Of a DNA stretch of 64,000 bases, positions 16,365 to 26,952 are shown one piece after another. The stretch covers positions 7,378,001 through 7,442,000 of the forward strand of contig NZ_FYEY01000001.1 in NCBI RefSeq assembly GCF_900187385.1. Reading direction: 5' to 3'. The position numbers were made by a program, and so were the translations under genes. Position 1 is the first letter of the stretch. Every line of letters starts with the position of its first letter. The DNA comes from Streptomyces sp. 2114.4. GTDB taxonomy: Bacteria > Actinomycetota > Actinomycetes > Streptomycetales > Streptomycetaceae. Below the pieces are notes generated by a model. That model worked only from the letters and a program-made list of their open reading frames with translations. It did not search any database and was not told where the DNA came from.

Positions 16365-17732
16365 ATGACCAGTACCGCGGTGATGCCACGGCACAGGCCA
16401 AGCCTGGCACTTGGGGCACTGGCCGGAGCGCTCGCACTGGACGTGAGTGGTCTCGGGGTGCTCAACGCTGCCCTGCCGTCCGTCGGAGCACGCTTCGCTC
16501 TGGACGAGGCCACCCTCCAGTGGGTCATGATTGCTTACGCCGTCACGTTCGCCGGCTTCCTCCTGGTGGGCGGCCGCCTGGCCGATGTCTTCGGCCGACG
16601 ACGGGTCTTCGAATGCGGTGTCGCCCTGTTCACGGTGGCCGCGCTGGCCGGGGCCGTGGCGCCGGACACCGGCGTTCTGCTCGGTGCGCGGGCGGTCCAG
16701 GGCATCGGCGCGGCCCTGTCAGGCCCGGCCGCACTGGCCCTGCTGACCGAGGTGTTTCCGGCCGGTCCGGCGCGTAACCGAGCCCTCAGTGTGTACGCCG
16801 CGGTCGGCGCGGCGAGCTTCAGCGGCGGGGTGCTGCTGGGCGGTGTACTGACCCAGTTCCTCGGCTGGCGGTCGGTGCTGTGGTTCTCGGTGATCCTGGG
16901 GCTGGCCGTGCTGTCCGTGACGCGCGCCGGGCTGCCCGGTGGTGTCGGGCGCGGCGGCCGGCTGGACCTGCCCGGCGCGATCTCGGGCACTCTCGGCCTC
17001 ACCCTGGTGGTCGTCGGCGCGAGCAGTGCCGGCACGTTGGCCTGGAGCGCACTTTGCGTGGCAGTGGCCTTGCTGGTGTTCTTCGTCGTGCGCGAACACC
17101 GCACCGCCGACCCGGTGCTTCCCCTCGGCCTCTTCCGGATCGCCTCGGTACGGGCCGCCGGCCTGGCAGCGTTCCTGCAGTACATGGCCTCGGTCGGGAT
17201 GCTGTTCTTCGCGCCCCTGTATCTCCAGGAGATGCTGAAGTACTCCCCGCTCCAGTCCGGTCTCGCACTGGTACCGATGTCGGCGGGTGTGTTCCTCACC
17301 GCCAACTTCGTCACCGGACGCCTGCTGGCCAGGTACACCCCGCGCACGCTGATGGTCGTCGGGCTCGTCCTGATCGGCGGAGGAACAGCGCTGTGGATGA
17401 CCACCCCGCACGACGGCAACTATCTGCTGCATGTGCTGCCCGGCCTGGTGATCAGCGGCATCGGCCAGGGACTGAACTTCCCCTCGATGACGTCCTCCGG
17501 GCTCACCGGCGTCGAGCCGGACCGGCACGCGGTCGCCGGGGCGGTGAACGTCGTGGCACAGCAGATCGGCGCCAGCGTCGGAGTGGCGGTCATGGTCCTG
17601 GCCGCGGCCACCGTCAGCGACCAGCTCACCGGCTACCACCTCGCTTACCTCACGGCCGGCATCGCCTGTGTGCTCGGAGCGGTGTTCATCGCCCTGGCAG
17701 GCCGTCGTGACCAGCACGGAGTGACCACGTGA
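16365..17732 (+). CDS. MFS drug exporter, DHA2-like
   Basis: The 455-residue protein has 13-14 predicted membrane segments and the major-facilitator motif A GGRLADVFGRRR between TM2 and TM3. An antiporter motif C-like stretch, GAASFSGGVLLGGVL, follows TM5. It is typical of proton-driven multidrug exporters of the EmrB/QacA group. ATG 16365 is preceded by GGGAGG. It diverges from the PKS/NRPS operon and is followed by a strong hairpin, so it is monocistronic. Export of, or self-resistance to, the cluster's product is the obvious inferred role. Confidence 0.9.
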   Translation: MTSTAVMPRHRPSLALGALAGALALDVSGLGVLNAALPSVGARFALDEATLQWVMIAYAVTFAGFLLVGGRLADVFGRRRVFECGVALFTVAALAGAVAPDTGVLLGARAVQGIGAALSGPAALALLTEVFPAGPARNRALSVYAAVGAASFSGGVLLGGVLTQFLGWRSVLWFSVILGLAVLSVTRAGLPGGVGRGGRLDLPGAISGTLGLTLVVVGASSAGTLAWSALCVAVALLVFFVVREHRTADPVLPLGLFRIASVRAAGLAAFLQYMASVGMLFFAPLYLQEMLKYSPLQSGLALVPMSAGVFLTANFVTGRLLARYTPRTLMVVGLVLIGGGTALWMTTPHDGNYLLHVLPGLVISGIGQGLNFPSMTSSGLTGVEPDRHAVAGAVNVVAQQIGASVGVAVMVLAAATVSDQLTGYHLAYLTAGIACVLGAVFIALAGRRDQHGVTT

Positions 17733-17762
17733 ACCGGGCCCTGGCCTGAGCGGGCCGAGCGA

Positions 17763-17798
17763 AGGCGCCTGCCGGACAACAGCCCGGGTCAGGCGCCT
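17763..17798. terminator. terminator hairpin after the MFS gene
   Basis: Nine-bp arms AGGCGCCTG and CAGGCGCCT enclose an 18-nt loop, 30 nt after the MFS stop. The hairpin and the sequence around it resemble the terminator of the aldehyde dehydrogenase at 22097-22140, so it was probably inherited with the relic beside it. Confidence 0.6.
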
Positions 17799-17813
17799 GC
17801 TCTGCTGTCTCCA

Positions 17814-17876
17814 GAAGAACCCCAGCTTCTCGGGCGGGTAGCTCACCAGCCGGTTTGTCATGTGTTGGTGGTAGGT
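17814..17876 (-). pseudogene. relic of an aldehyde dehydrogenase C-terminus
   Basis: Minus-strand codons read TYHQHMTNRLVSYPP then EKLGFF, which aligns over 21 residues without gaps to the C-terminus of the intact aldehyde dehydrogenase at 22149 (YQQTKNLLVSYSPKKLGFF). The stop that follows FF in the intact gene is TGG here. Upstream of residue T the similarity ends. Together with the matching terminator it shows that another copy of this gene end once lay here and was cut off, perhaps when the biosynthetic locus arrived or when 18-22 kb was rearranged. Confidence 0.6.
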
Positions 17877-18041
17877 GCCGGCAGTGTGACGGAGCGGGAG
17901 TGGACTCCATGAGCAGCTGCGGGCCGAGGCCAGCACGAAGGGTGGCCGGCCCGGGATTTCCGCCTGAGTCCACCAATGCCGGTAATTTCCTGCCAGCCTC
18001 GTACTTTTATTCTAATCTCTCCTTGATCCGGGGAGGGATAC

Positions 18042-18791
18042 ATGAGTGGGGGACGTGGCCGAAGACAGCTGGCCGCCTTAGCGCTGACACTGGTTCTGCC
18101 GGGGCTGTTGTCGAGCGGATGCGGTGAACGCACCGCACGGGAGCCGTCGCCGAAGAAGGCCGCGTATGGCGGCCCGGCGAAGCTGCCCGAGAAACTCGAC
18201 GTGGACGGCACCACCATCGTCGTCGGGGATCCGGAGGCCCCGGTCACGGTGCATCTCTACGAGGACCCACGCTGCCCCGTCTGCCAGGAGTTCGAGGTGA
18301 CCGGCGGTGGACCGGCCCTCCGCGCCCTGACCCGGCGGCGCGAGACGAAGACCGAGTACACCTTCGCGTCGTTCCTCGACGAGAAGGCGGGTGGCGGTGG
18401 CTCGAAGAGAGCCGTCAACGCTCTGCGCGCCGCGCTGGAAGCCGGAAAGTTCGCCGAGTACCACGCCGTGCTCTACCGGCACCAGCCGGCCGAAGCCGTT
18501 GACGGCTACACCACCGCGTTGCTGCTGAAACTTGCCGGCAAGGTGGCCGGACTGCGCGGCCCGGCATTCGACTCCGCCGTCAAGACCATGAGGTACCGCG
18601 CGTTCGTCGACCGATCCGAGCGGGCCTTCGATCGGGCCGGTGAAGCTACCCCCCGCGGCCTGGGCACGCCCACGGCAGTGATCAACGGCGTGCAGCTGCC
18701 CGAGGAGTACTTCGGGATGCTCTTCGATCGGAAGGCGCTCACCCGGTTCCTCCGACTGATGAGGTATCAGCCGGAGCAATGGCCGTCCTGA
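18042..18791 (+). CDS. DsbA-like thioredoxin-fold lipoprotein
   Basis: The 249-residue protein has a positively charged N-terminus (GGRGRRQ), a hydrophobic stretch and a lipobox-like LLSSGC, which predicts lipid anchoring outside the membrane. The thioredoxin_4/DsbA-type domain begins at about residue 60 with GDPEAPVTVHLYEDPRCPVC, containing the redox pair CPVC. The late GTPTAVINGV is the usual cis-Pro loop. It probably oxidises or isomerises disulfides of exported proteins. GGGGAGG lies just upstream of ATG 18042. It is a single gene between the aldehyde dehydrogenase relic and a convergent hypothetical gene. Confidence 0.87.
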   Translation: MSGGRGRRQLAALALTLVLPGLLSSGCGERTAREPSPKKAAYGGPAKLPEKLDVDGTTIVVGDPEAPVTVHLYEDPRCPVCQEFEVTGGGPALRALTRRRETKTEYTFASFLDEKAGGGGSKRAVNALRAALEAGKFAEYHAVLYRHQPAEAVDGYTTALLLKLAGKVAGLRGPAFDSAVKTMRYRAFVDRSERAFDRAGEATPRGLGTPTAVINGVQLPEEYFGMLFDRKALTRFLRLMRYQPEQWPS

Positions 18792-18862
18792 GGGGCTCCT
18801 TGTCGATCTGGTGTGAGCCAGATGAGGGTGCCGGCGAGGGGGCGTACGCGTGCGGGTGCGCC

Positions 18863-19333
18863 TCAGCCGGTGCCGGCCAGGCGACGCATGATCGTCATGA
18901 GTGCGTCGGGCGGGGAGATGCTCATCGTCCGGCTTTCCTGGTCGAAGAGCGTGATCGATGTCAGGGCGCCGGCGCGCCACCAGAACACCCGAGGGGAGAG
19001 GCGTCCGGGGCCATCCTCGTAGGCGCCCTGCCCGAACTGTGCCAAGGCGTTGACGGCCTCGGCCACGTGCTTGTCGGTGAGCGGGTAGAAGACGAGGTTG
19101 TGCCGGTTCGAGACGACCAGGAGCACACCCTCGTCCGGTATCTCGGGGCCGCCGGCGGCCCGCACCGCCTCGTCGAAGACGAGCACCGTGCCGGCCGCGA
19201 ACACCGACTCCGTGTGGCCGAGGAGGTGGAGGACCGCGCCACCGGGGAGATCGACGGTGTCGTAGTTGACCGGCTCGCTGAGCAAGTTGGTACGCGCGGC
19301 GGCCGCGAGGGTGTCCCACTCGACGAGGGCCAC
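18863..19333 (-). CDS. conserved-looking hypothetical protein, 156 residues
   Basis: The predicted protein starts at GTG 19333 and has balanced, soluble composition with alternating beta-like hydrophobic stretches (AVLHLLGHTESVFAAGTVLV, GVLLVVSNRHNLVFYPLTDK) and a helical C-terminus. It has no signal peptide, Cys motif or transmembrane segment. I recognise no family. Codon use is like its neighbours, supporting a real gene. No strong ribosome site precedes the GTG, so the start is uncertain. It converges on the DsbA-like gene and lies 160 bp downstream of the ABA4-like gene. Confidence 0.6.
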   Translation of the reverse strand: MALVEWDTLAAAARTNLLSEPVNYDTVDLPGGAVLHLLGHTESVFAAGTVLVFDEAVRAAGGPEIPDEGVLLVVSNRHNLVFYPLTDKHVAEAVNALAQFGQGAYEDGPGRLSPRVFWWRAGALTSITLFDQESRTMSISPPDALMTIMRRLAGTG

Positions 19334-19494
19334 GTCGCGGTCTCTTGGTGGACAGGTTTGTCGAGACCATCTGTCCAGCCAGGAGCCTCACGGTCTGTAT
19401 CCGGGTAGGCGGGCTGCGGGCCAAGTAGGTGCCGGAGGTGGGCTCAAGCTGCCGATCAGCCGTCTGTGGCGGGCGAGGCGGGGCCGTGCATGGC

Positions 19495-19959
19495 CTACGT
19501 GGCTTCGCGGGACGCGGCAACCGCGAGGTCGTCGCGGGCCGCACACCGTATCCTCGCTGCTCGCAGCCCCAGGAACGCCAGCAGCCCGAAGGGCGACAGC
19601 ACGATCGTGAAGGCGAGCAGGGGCCCCATCAGCAGGGCGGGGATCCTGAGCCGTCTTGCCTCCCGGTACATCCACTGCCCGATGAGGAGATCCCAGGCGA
19701 TGACCTGCGACCAGATGGCTCCCGCGCCGTCCGAGAGTGCCGTCAGCTCGCGGAAGGTGCCGAGGTCCGGGCTGCTGACCGCGGTCCAGAGTTCGGGCAA
19801 CACCGGGACGGCAAGCGCGAGATAGATGAGCAGTACGGGCACCACGGTCACCGGTGACCCGGCGATGCGGGCGGTCGGCCCCCACGCGGGGACGAAGATC
19901 ATGAGTAGCCAGACGGGTGCGGCCAGCCAGAAGGAGAGCTCAAAGAGGAATCCGGTCAT
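19495..19959 (-). CDS. ABA4-like (DUF4281) integral membrane protein
   Basis: The 154-residue protein has four hydrophobic segments and the family-typical central AIWSQVIAWDLLIGQWMYRE, followed by a cluster of Arg. The family is named after plant ABA4, needed for neoxanthin formation, but bacterial members have no settled function. ATG 19959 overlaps the stop of the upstream membrane gene as ATGA, so the two are coupled. Both diverge from a MerR regulator, which probably controls them. No carotenoid genes are near, so a pigment role is not supported. Confidence 0.78.
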   Translation of the reverse strand: MTGFLFELSFWLAAPVWLLMIFVPAWGPTARIAGSPVTVVPVLLIYLALAVPVLPELWTAVSSPDLGTFRELTALSDGAGAIWSQVIAWDLLIGQWMYREARRLRIPALLMGPLLAFTIVLSPFGLLAFLGLRAARIRCAARDDLAVAASREAT

Positions 19960-20969
19960 GACGCGAGTTCCTGCGGGGCACTGGCGTCTTCGGCAGTTGG
20001 CCTGCCCGCAAGGGGAGTCGGAACCCGCAGCGATCCGTACGTCCCGAGAATGACGGCCACCAGAATCAGGCCGGCCACCCTCAGCGTCACGCTGTCCGGC
20101 CGGAGCAGCGGCTGACCCCGCAGCGCCTGCCAGAGGACCAGAGCGAAGGCGGCGGTGTAGCCGCCCGAGGCGAGCAGCATCAGGCGCAACCGTACCCGGC
20201 CGTCGGCAAGGCGGGGCAAGCGCGGTGCGAGGGCGGTCAGCACCATGACCAGCAGCGGCAGGAGCTGCAGTGCATGCATGCCGACGAAGTGCGGGATCCG
20301 CAGATCTCCGCCGGTCGTCGACCAGCCGGTCAGCGGCATGGAGGGACCGCCGTCCGGCACGCCCACGCTGTGCGCGCCGACCACCTTGGAGACGCCACGC
20401 CGCTGCCCCGGCGCGGGCTGGGTCATCAGGAATCCGACGGCAGCCCCGGCCAGCGCCAGGACGATGCCCGAGCGCATCGCCCAGGCGGACGCACGGTCGG
20501 CGATTCGGGCACGGAGCAACAGCACGGCGACGGCGAGCGTGCCGAGCCACAGAATGACGACCGTGACGGCCATCACGTTGAACAGCGCCTCGTCGAAGGG
20601 TGTTTCGTGGTTGAAGTGGCTGCGCTTCCCGCGCATCGCCTGCCCGACGATGATCACCATCTCGACGAGGCCGGCCAGCGCGACGACCGTCCCCGCCCAC
20701 CATCCCGCGCGTCGACCTCGGGGGAGAAGCGAAAGCATCCAGGCCAGGGAGAGGCAGTACGCCACGAAGGAGACCGAGAACTTGAACGGCTTGAACCAGA
20801 TCGGCGCGCCCACCAGCACGCGGTCGTCGGCGACGAGCCCCACGGCCGATACGGCCGCCATCACCGCCATTGCCACCGAGAACAGCACCAACGGCCGGTG
20901 CCACGACCGCCATGGAGCCGACGGCCACCGCGACGGCACAGACCACGAAGACGGAAATAACGAAGACAT
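19956..20969 (-). CDS. polytopic membrane protein of unknown function
   Basis: The 337-residue protein has about eight hydrophobic segments, beginning with VLFSVAMAVMAAVSAVGLVA. Conserved-looking polar stretches include APIWFKPFKFSVSF, SHFNHETPFDEALF and RIPHFVGMHALQLLPL, with several His and Asn residues inside or next to membrane spans. That may indicate a metal or heme site, but I cannot name a family. ATG 20969 has GGGGGAG 5 nt upstream. It is coupled to the ABA4-like gene and diverges from the MerR gene across the twin palindrome. Confidence 0.75.
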   Translation of the reverse strand: MSSLFPSSWSVPSRWPSAPWRSWHRPLVLFSVAMAVMAAVSAVGLVADDRVLVGAPIWFKPFKFSVSFVAYCLSLAWMLSLLPRGRRAGWWAGTVVALAGLVEMVIIVGQAMRGKRSHFNHETPFDEALFNVMAVTVVILWLGTLAVAVLLLRARIADRASAWAMRSGIVLALAGAAVGFLMTQPAPGQRRGVSKVVGAHSVGVPDGGPSMPLTGWSTTGGDLRIPHFVGMHALQLLPLLVMVLTALAPRLPRLADGRVRLRLMLLASGGYTAAFALVLWQALRGQPLLRPDSVTLRVAGLILVAVILGTYGSLRVPTPLAGRPTAEDASAPQELAS

Positions 20970-20983
20970 AGCTCCCCCTCATG

Positions 20984-21021
20984 GATAGCGGCACTATCCG
21001 CTATCTGATAGCGCAACTATC
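20984..21021. promoter_or_regulatory. twin operator, two copies of GATAG-N5-CTATC
   Basis: Two perfect palindromes, GATAG-CGGCA-CTATC (20984-20998) and GATAG-CGCAA-CTATC (21007-21021), lie 23 bp apart start to start, on the same helix face within about two turns. They fill the gap between the membrane-protein pair and the divergent MerR gene. Their AT-rich arms stand out from the surroundings. They are the best candidate binding sites of that MerR protein, which would then regulate both directions. Confidence 0.65.
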
Positions 21022-21089
21022 TATGATGGGAGGCGAAGTCGGCAAGCGCCGGCGAGGTGAGCGGGGCGAAGTCGAGGAGTGAACCGGCA

Positions 21090-21743
21090 GTGCGAATCGG
21101 AGAGTTGAGCCGAACAACCGGAGTGCCGGTGCCGACGATCAAGTACTACGTCCGTGAAGGGCTGCTGCCTCCGGGCGAGCTGACCAGCCCGAATCAAGCG
21201 ACCTACGGCGAGGCCCACGAGCGCCGGCTGCAACTCATCCGCGCCCTGCTCGATGTGGGCGGCATGAAGGTGGCCGAAATCGCGGACGTACTGACCGCCA
21301 TCGACGATCCGGTGCGTCCGCTGCACAAAGTGCTCGGCGCTGCCGCGGACCGTCTCGGTAACACGAACATCGAGCGCGACGACACCGAGTCGGCGGCCGC
21401 GCATGCCGTCGTCGCCGACCTCATCTCCCGGCGTGGCTGGCGGACGCACGAGTCGGACCCCGCCGCGGCCGACCTGTCCATGGCCCTTTCCTCCATGGCC
21501 CGGTTGGGGCACGGGGCGTTCGTCGAAGTGCTCGACGACTACGCCGACGCCGCCGAGCAGGTCGCCCGCGCCGACCTCGGGTATGTGGACCGGCGGGTGT
21601 CGGTCGAGGACATGGTGGAGAGCGTGGTGATCGGAACCGTACTGGGTGAGGCGGTGTTCAGCGCACTGCGCAGGCTGGCCCATGTGGACGCCTCGGCGAA
21701 GCTGTACGGCGCGGAGGGGCCGCCGGAGCGGAAGACGAGCTGA
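21090..21743 (+). CDS. MerR family transcriptional regulator
   Basis: The 217-residue protein has an N-terminal MerR winged helix: RIGELSRTTGVPVPTIKYYV, then REGLLPPGELTSPNQATYGE and a coiled helix AHERRLQLIRALLDVGGMKV. The C-terminal 130 residues are helical with no Cys cluster, so this is not a metal sensor of the classical kind; the effector is unknown. I chose GTG 21090 because GAGGAG lies 10 nt upstream and MerR proteins usually start at this motif; a GTG at 21057 is in frame. It probably binds the twin palindrome just upstream and controls itself and the divergent pair. Confidence 0.9.
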   Translation: MRIGELSRTTGVPVPTIKYYVREGLLPPGELTSPNQATYGEAHERRLQLIRALLDVGGMKVAEIADVLTAIDDPVRPLHKVLGAAADRLGNTNIERDDTESAAAHAVVADLISRRGWRTHESDPAAADLSMALSSMARLGHGAFVEVLDDYADAAEQVARADLGYVDRRVSVEDMVESVVIGTVLGEAVFSALRRLAHVDASAKLYGAEGPPERKTS

Positions 21744-22096
21744 CCCCACGCACGTGGGAAAAGGCTCATTACCTCGGTGCGGCATGGCGTTGTGCGTGGC
21801 GACGGCACGGCCGCTGACTCGCCTCCACCAGGACTGGTCAGGCGCATCGGCGCGGGCCAGGGCATCGTGGTCCTCTTGCGCCACCACGCCAAGTTCCTGG
21901 ACGGCGTGCGGGAACAGCGAACCACCCATCGAGCAGTCCATGCAGGAGGGGGACCGCATCAGCCGGGGTGCGGTGCCCGGGGCCTGAGCCGGGGCTGTGG
22001 TCCGCGACTGGTCCGAAGCGCTGGCCAGGAGCAGGATGGCCGAGGGAGGAACCGGGAGTTACCGCGTACACCGGGCCCGACTGTGAGCGGGCCGGG
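21744..22096. other. intergenic stretch, nothing recognised
   Basis: Frames here on either strand have no ribosome site or recognisable domain. It lies between the end of the MerR gene and the terminator of the convergent aldehyde dehydrogenase. Confidence 0.5.
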
Positions 22097-22140
22097 GAAG
22101 AGGCGCCCGACAGGCGAAAGCCCAGTTCAGGCGCCTCTTC
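22097..22140. terminator. terminator of the aldehyde dehydrogenase
   Basis: Eleven-bp perfect arms (GAAGAGGCGCC and GGCGCCTCTTC) enclose 22 nt, starting 8 bp beyond the aldehyde dehydrogenase stop. On the minus strand it is positioned as an intrinsic terminator. The flanks resemble the relic at 17745-17876. Confidence 0.75.
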
Positions 22141-22148
22141 TTGGGCGT

Positions 22149-23672
<1,524 letters not shown>

Positions 23673-23739
23673 GGTGCGGCCTCCCAATCGCTCTCGGCGC
23701 GGTGCCCGCCACTCCCGTGTGACGGGCGTTGTGCGCAGG

Positions 23740-25065
23740 CTATGGCGGGGGAGGTTGCGTGAACGTTGCGACGCGCGCGGCGGCGGGCGCGGGCACGGCG
23801 CGCGAGGAGGCGCCGGTCGTCAGGCCGTACGCCGCCCGCAGCCGGTCCGCGGTCGCCATCGGTGCGCTGCGGGCCGGGGAGCGTTCCGGGAGGGTGTCCA
23901 CCAGGGTTTCCCAGACCTCCAGGTCGTCCTCGCCCCAGGGGGTGCGCGACCACTCGCGCAGCAGCGCGGGGTCGCGGGCGGCGAGCAGCGTACGCCGGAG
24001 CCGGTCCTCCAGCGCGCCGCGCAGCCGCTGTACACCGGGCGCCTCCGACAGCGGCAGCAGCGGGCCGCGGTACGCGCCCAGCGCGGAGCGCACCTCGCCG
24101 GCGTCCAAGGCCTCCCCGACGGCGGACAGATCGGTCTCGACGGGCCGGCTCAGCCGGTACGGACGCGAATGCAGCAGCGTGCCGACGAGATGACGCAGCC
24201 GGGACAGCTCGGCCCGCAGCGTCACCGGGCGCATCTCGCGCTCGCCGTACAGCAGCACCGAGAGCTGATCACCCGTCAGCCCGTCGGGGTGCCGGGCCAG
24301 CAGCACCATGATCTCGCTGTGGCGCCGGCCGAGCCGCAGCCGCTGCCCGTCCACCACCAGCAGCGCCTCGTCCCGGCCGAGAGCCGACAGACAGACGCCC
24401 AACTCGGGTACATCAGAGGCGAGATGGGCTTCCGCGGCGCGTGCGGTGGCCTGGACGAGCGCCAGGCTGTGGGGGCTCGCCAGATGGTCGCCGCCGGTGA
24501 TGTCGACCGCGCCCAGCAGCCGTCCGGTCCGCGGATCGTGCAGTGGGGCGGCGGCGCACGTCCAGCGCTGCACCTGCCGGTTGTAGTGCTCGGCGGCGAA
24601 GATCTGAACGGCGTGATCGGCGGCGAGCGCGGTGCCCGGGGCATTGGTGCCGGCGTGCCGTTCATCCCAGCGGGCGCCGGCCACGAAGTTCATCCGCTCG
24701 GCGCTGCGCCGCACCCCGCGGTGCCCTTCCACCCACAGCAGCCGTCCCTGCGGATCGCAGACGGCCAGCAGATGCGCGCCGTCCTGCGCGAAACTGCCCA
24801 GCAGCTCCCGGAAGACGGGCATCGCGCGGGCCAGCGGGTGCCCGTTCCGGTAGGCGCCCAGGGCGGCCTCGTCCAGCTCGATGGGTGCGGCGCCGTCCGC
24901 CGCGGCCCGGGCGTCGGCGGAGCGGCGCCAGGAGTCGGCGACCACCCGGCGGACCGGTGGCGCGACGGTCCCGTCGCTGAGGAAGGCGGCATGGGCCCGG
25001 CGCACCGTGCGCGTGCGCTCCACCGGATCGGTACCGGTCTCCATCGCCAGCCAAGGGTTGACCAC
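23740..25065 (-). CDS. GAF-domain transcriptional regulator of the aldehyde dehydrogenase (AcoR-like N-terminus)
   Basis: The 441-residue protein begins with VRRVVADSWRRSADA, the entry sequence of AcoR-type sensors. A GAF domain at about 80-220 (GTNAPGTALAADHAVQIFAA and HYNRQVQRWTCAAAPLHDP) probably senses the aldehyde or alcohol. The C-terminal half holds a winged-helix segment GRRHSEIMVLLARHPDGLTG and a helical tail. It lacks the sigma-54 AAA domain of true AcoR, as expected in Streptomyces. It sits 67 bp upstream of the aldehyde dehydrogenase on the same strand. The last residues are Pro/Ala-rich and look unstructured. Confidence 0.85.
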   Translation of the reverse strand: MVNPWLAMETGTDPVERTRTVRRAHAAFLSDGTVAPPVRRVVADSWRRSADARAAADGAAPIELDEAALGAYRNGHPLARAMPVFRELLGSFAQDGAHLLAVCDPQGRLLWVEGHRGVRRSAERMNFVAGARWDERHAGTNAPGTALAADHAVQIFAAEHYNRQVQRWTCAAAPLHDPRTGRLLGAVDITGGDHLASPHSLALVQATARAAEAHLASDVPELGVCLSALGRDEALLVVDGQRLRLGRRHSEIMVLLARHPDGLTGDQLSVLLYGEREMRPVTLRAELSRLRHLVGTLLHSRPYRLSRPVETDLSAVGEALDAGEVRSALGAYRGPLLPLSEAPGVQRLRGALEDRLRRTLLAARDPALLREWSRTPWGEDDLEVWETLVDTLPERSPARSAPMATADRLRAAYGLTTGASSRAVPAPAAARVATFTQPPPP

Positions 25066-25333
25066 GTGTCACCTCTTCACCTGCGGCTCGTCGCTTACGG
25101 GCGATGGTGCTCGTACGGGACGGGAGCGTAAACCCCGCGGGCGCGCCGGGTCACCCACGGGCGTCACCACGGTCACCACGTGCGCAGCCGTCACCGTGGT
25201 CACCGTGCGCGCAGCCGTCATCGGCGAGCGCGGCCGTGCCGGTGACGGGCGCGGCCGCCGGGCCCGGCCGCTGCCGTACGACGGGCGGGCGGGAGGCCGC
25301 CGCCTCCCGCCCGCCCGGTTCCGCTCCTGCCGC

Positions 25334-26617
<1,284 letters not shown>

Positions 26618-26702
26618 GCTGTCTCCTCGGAGGGGGGCGAGGGGTGGAGCCTGACCTGCGTCCGAATTGGCATGAACGCGTTGAACGTTGGGGGAGAAGG
26701 TA

Positions 26703-26739
26703 GAAGGACTAGACCAGTGCGTCAATGGTTCGGACCAAT
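26703..26739 (-). promoter_or_regulatory. two DasR-responsive-element-like boxes of the chitinase promoter
   Basis: Read on the minus strand, ATTGGTCCGAACCATT (26739-26724) and ACTGGTCTAGTCCTTC (26718-26703) resemble the dre consensus ACTGGTCTAGACCACT of the GlcNAc-responsive GntR repressor DasR, at 11 and 12 of 16 positions. Their centres are 21 bp apart, two helix turns. Paired 12-bp direct repeats of this type are known in Streptomyces chitinase promoters. Confidence 0.8.
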
Positions 26740-26952
26740 ACGGTGACCGGGCGGTGCGGGGCCGATTGCCGCAGGCCGTGATGATCAACCCGTGACGCGA
26801 GGCCGCCGATCGGGCATACTCCTAGCGCCACCGCCGCAGGTCATCGCCTTCCGCAACCCGGAAAGCGATCATCGGCCTGGCACGACGAAACCGGCGCCGC
26901 CGCCCACCCTGCGCGTGTCGCCGCAGCGCCCGACAGGGAGGAGAGCGCCGCC

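Noticed and set aside
15683..16368. Short open frames in the gap between the PKS gene and the exporter on both strands
   Set aside because: No ribosome sites, no domains, and poor codon bias; one begins inside the palindrome region. I looked for a carrier protein or precursor peptide and did not find one.
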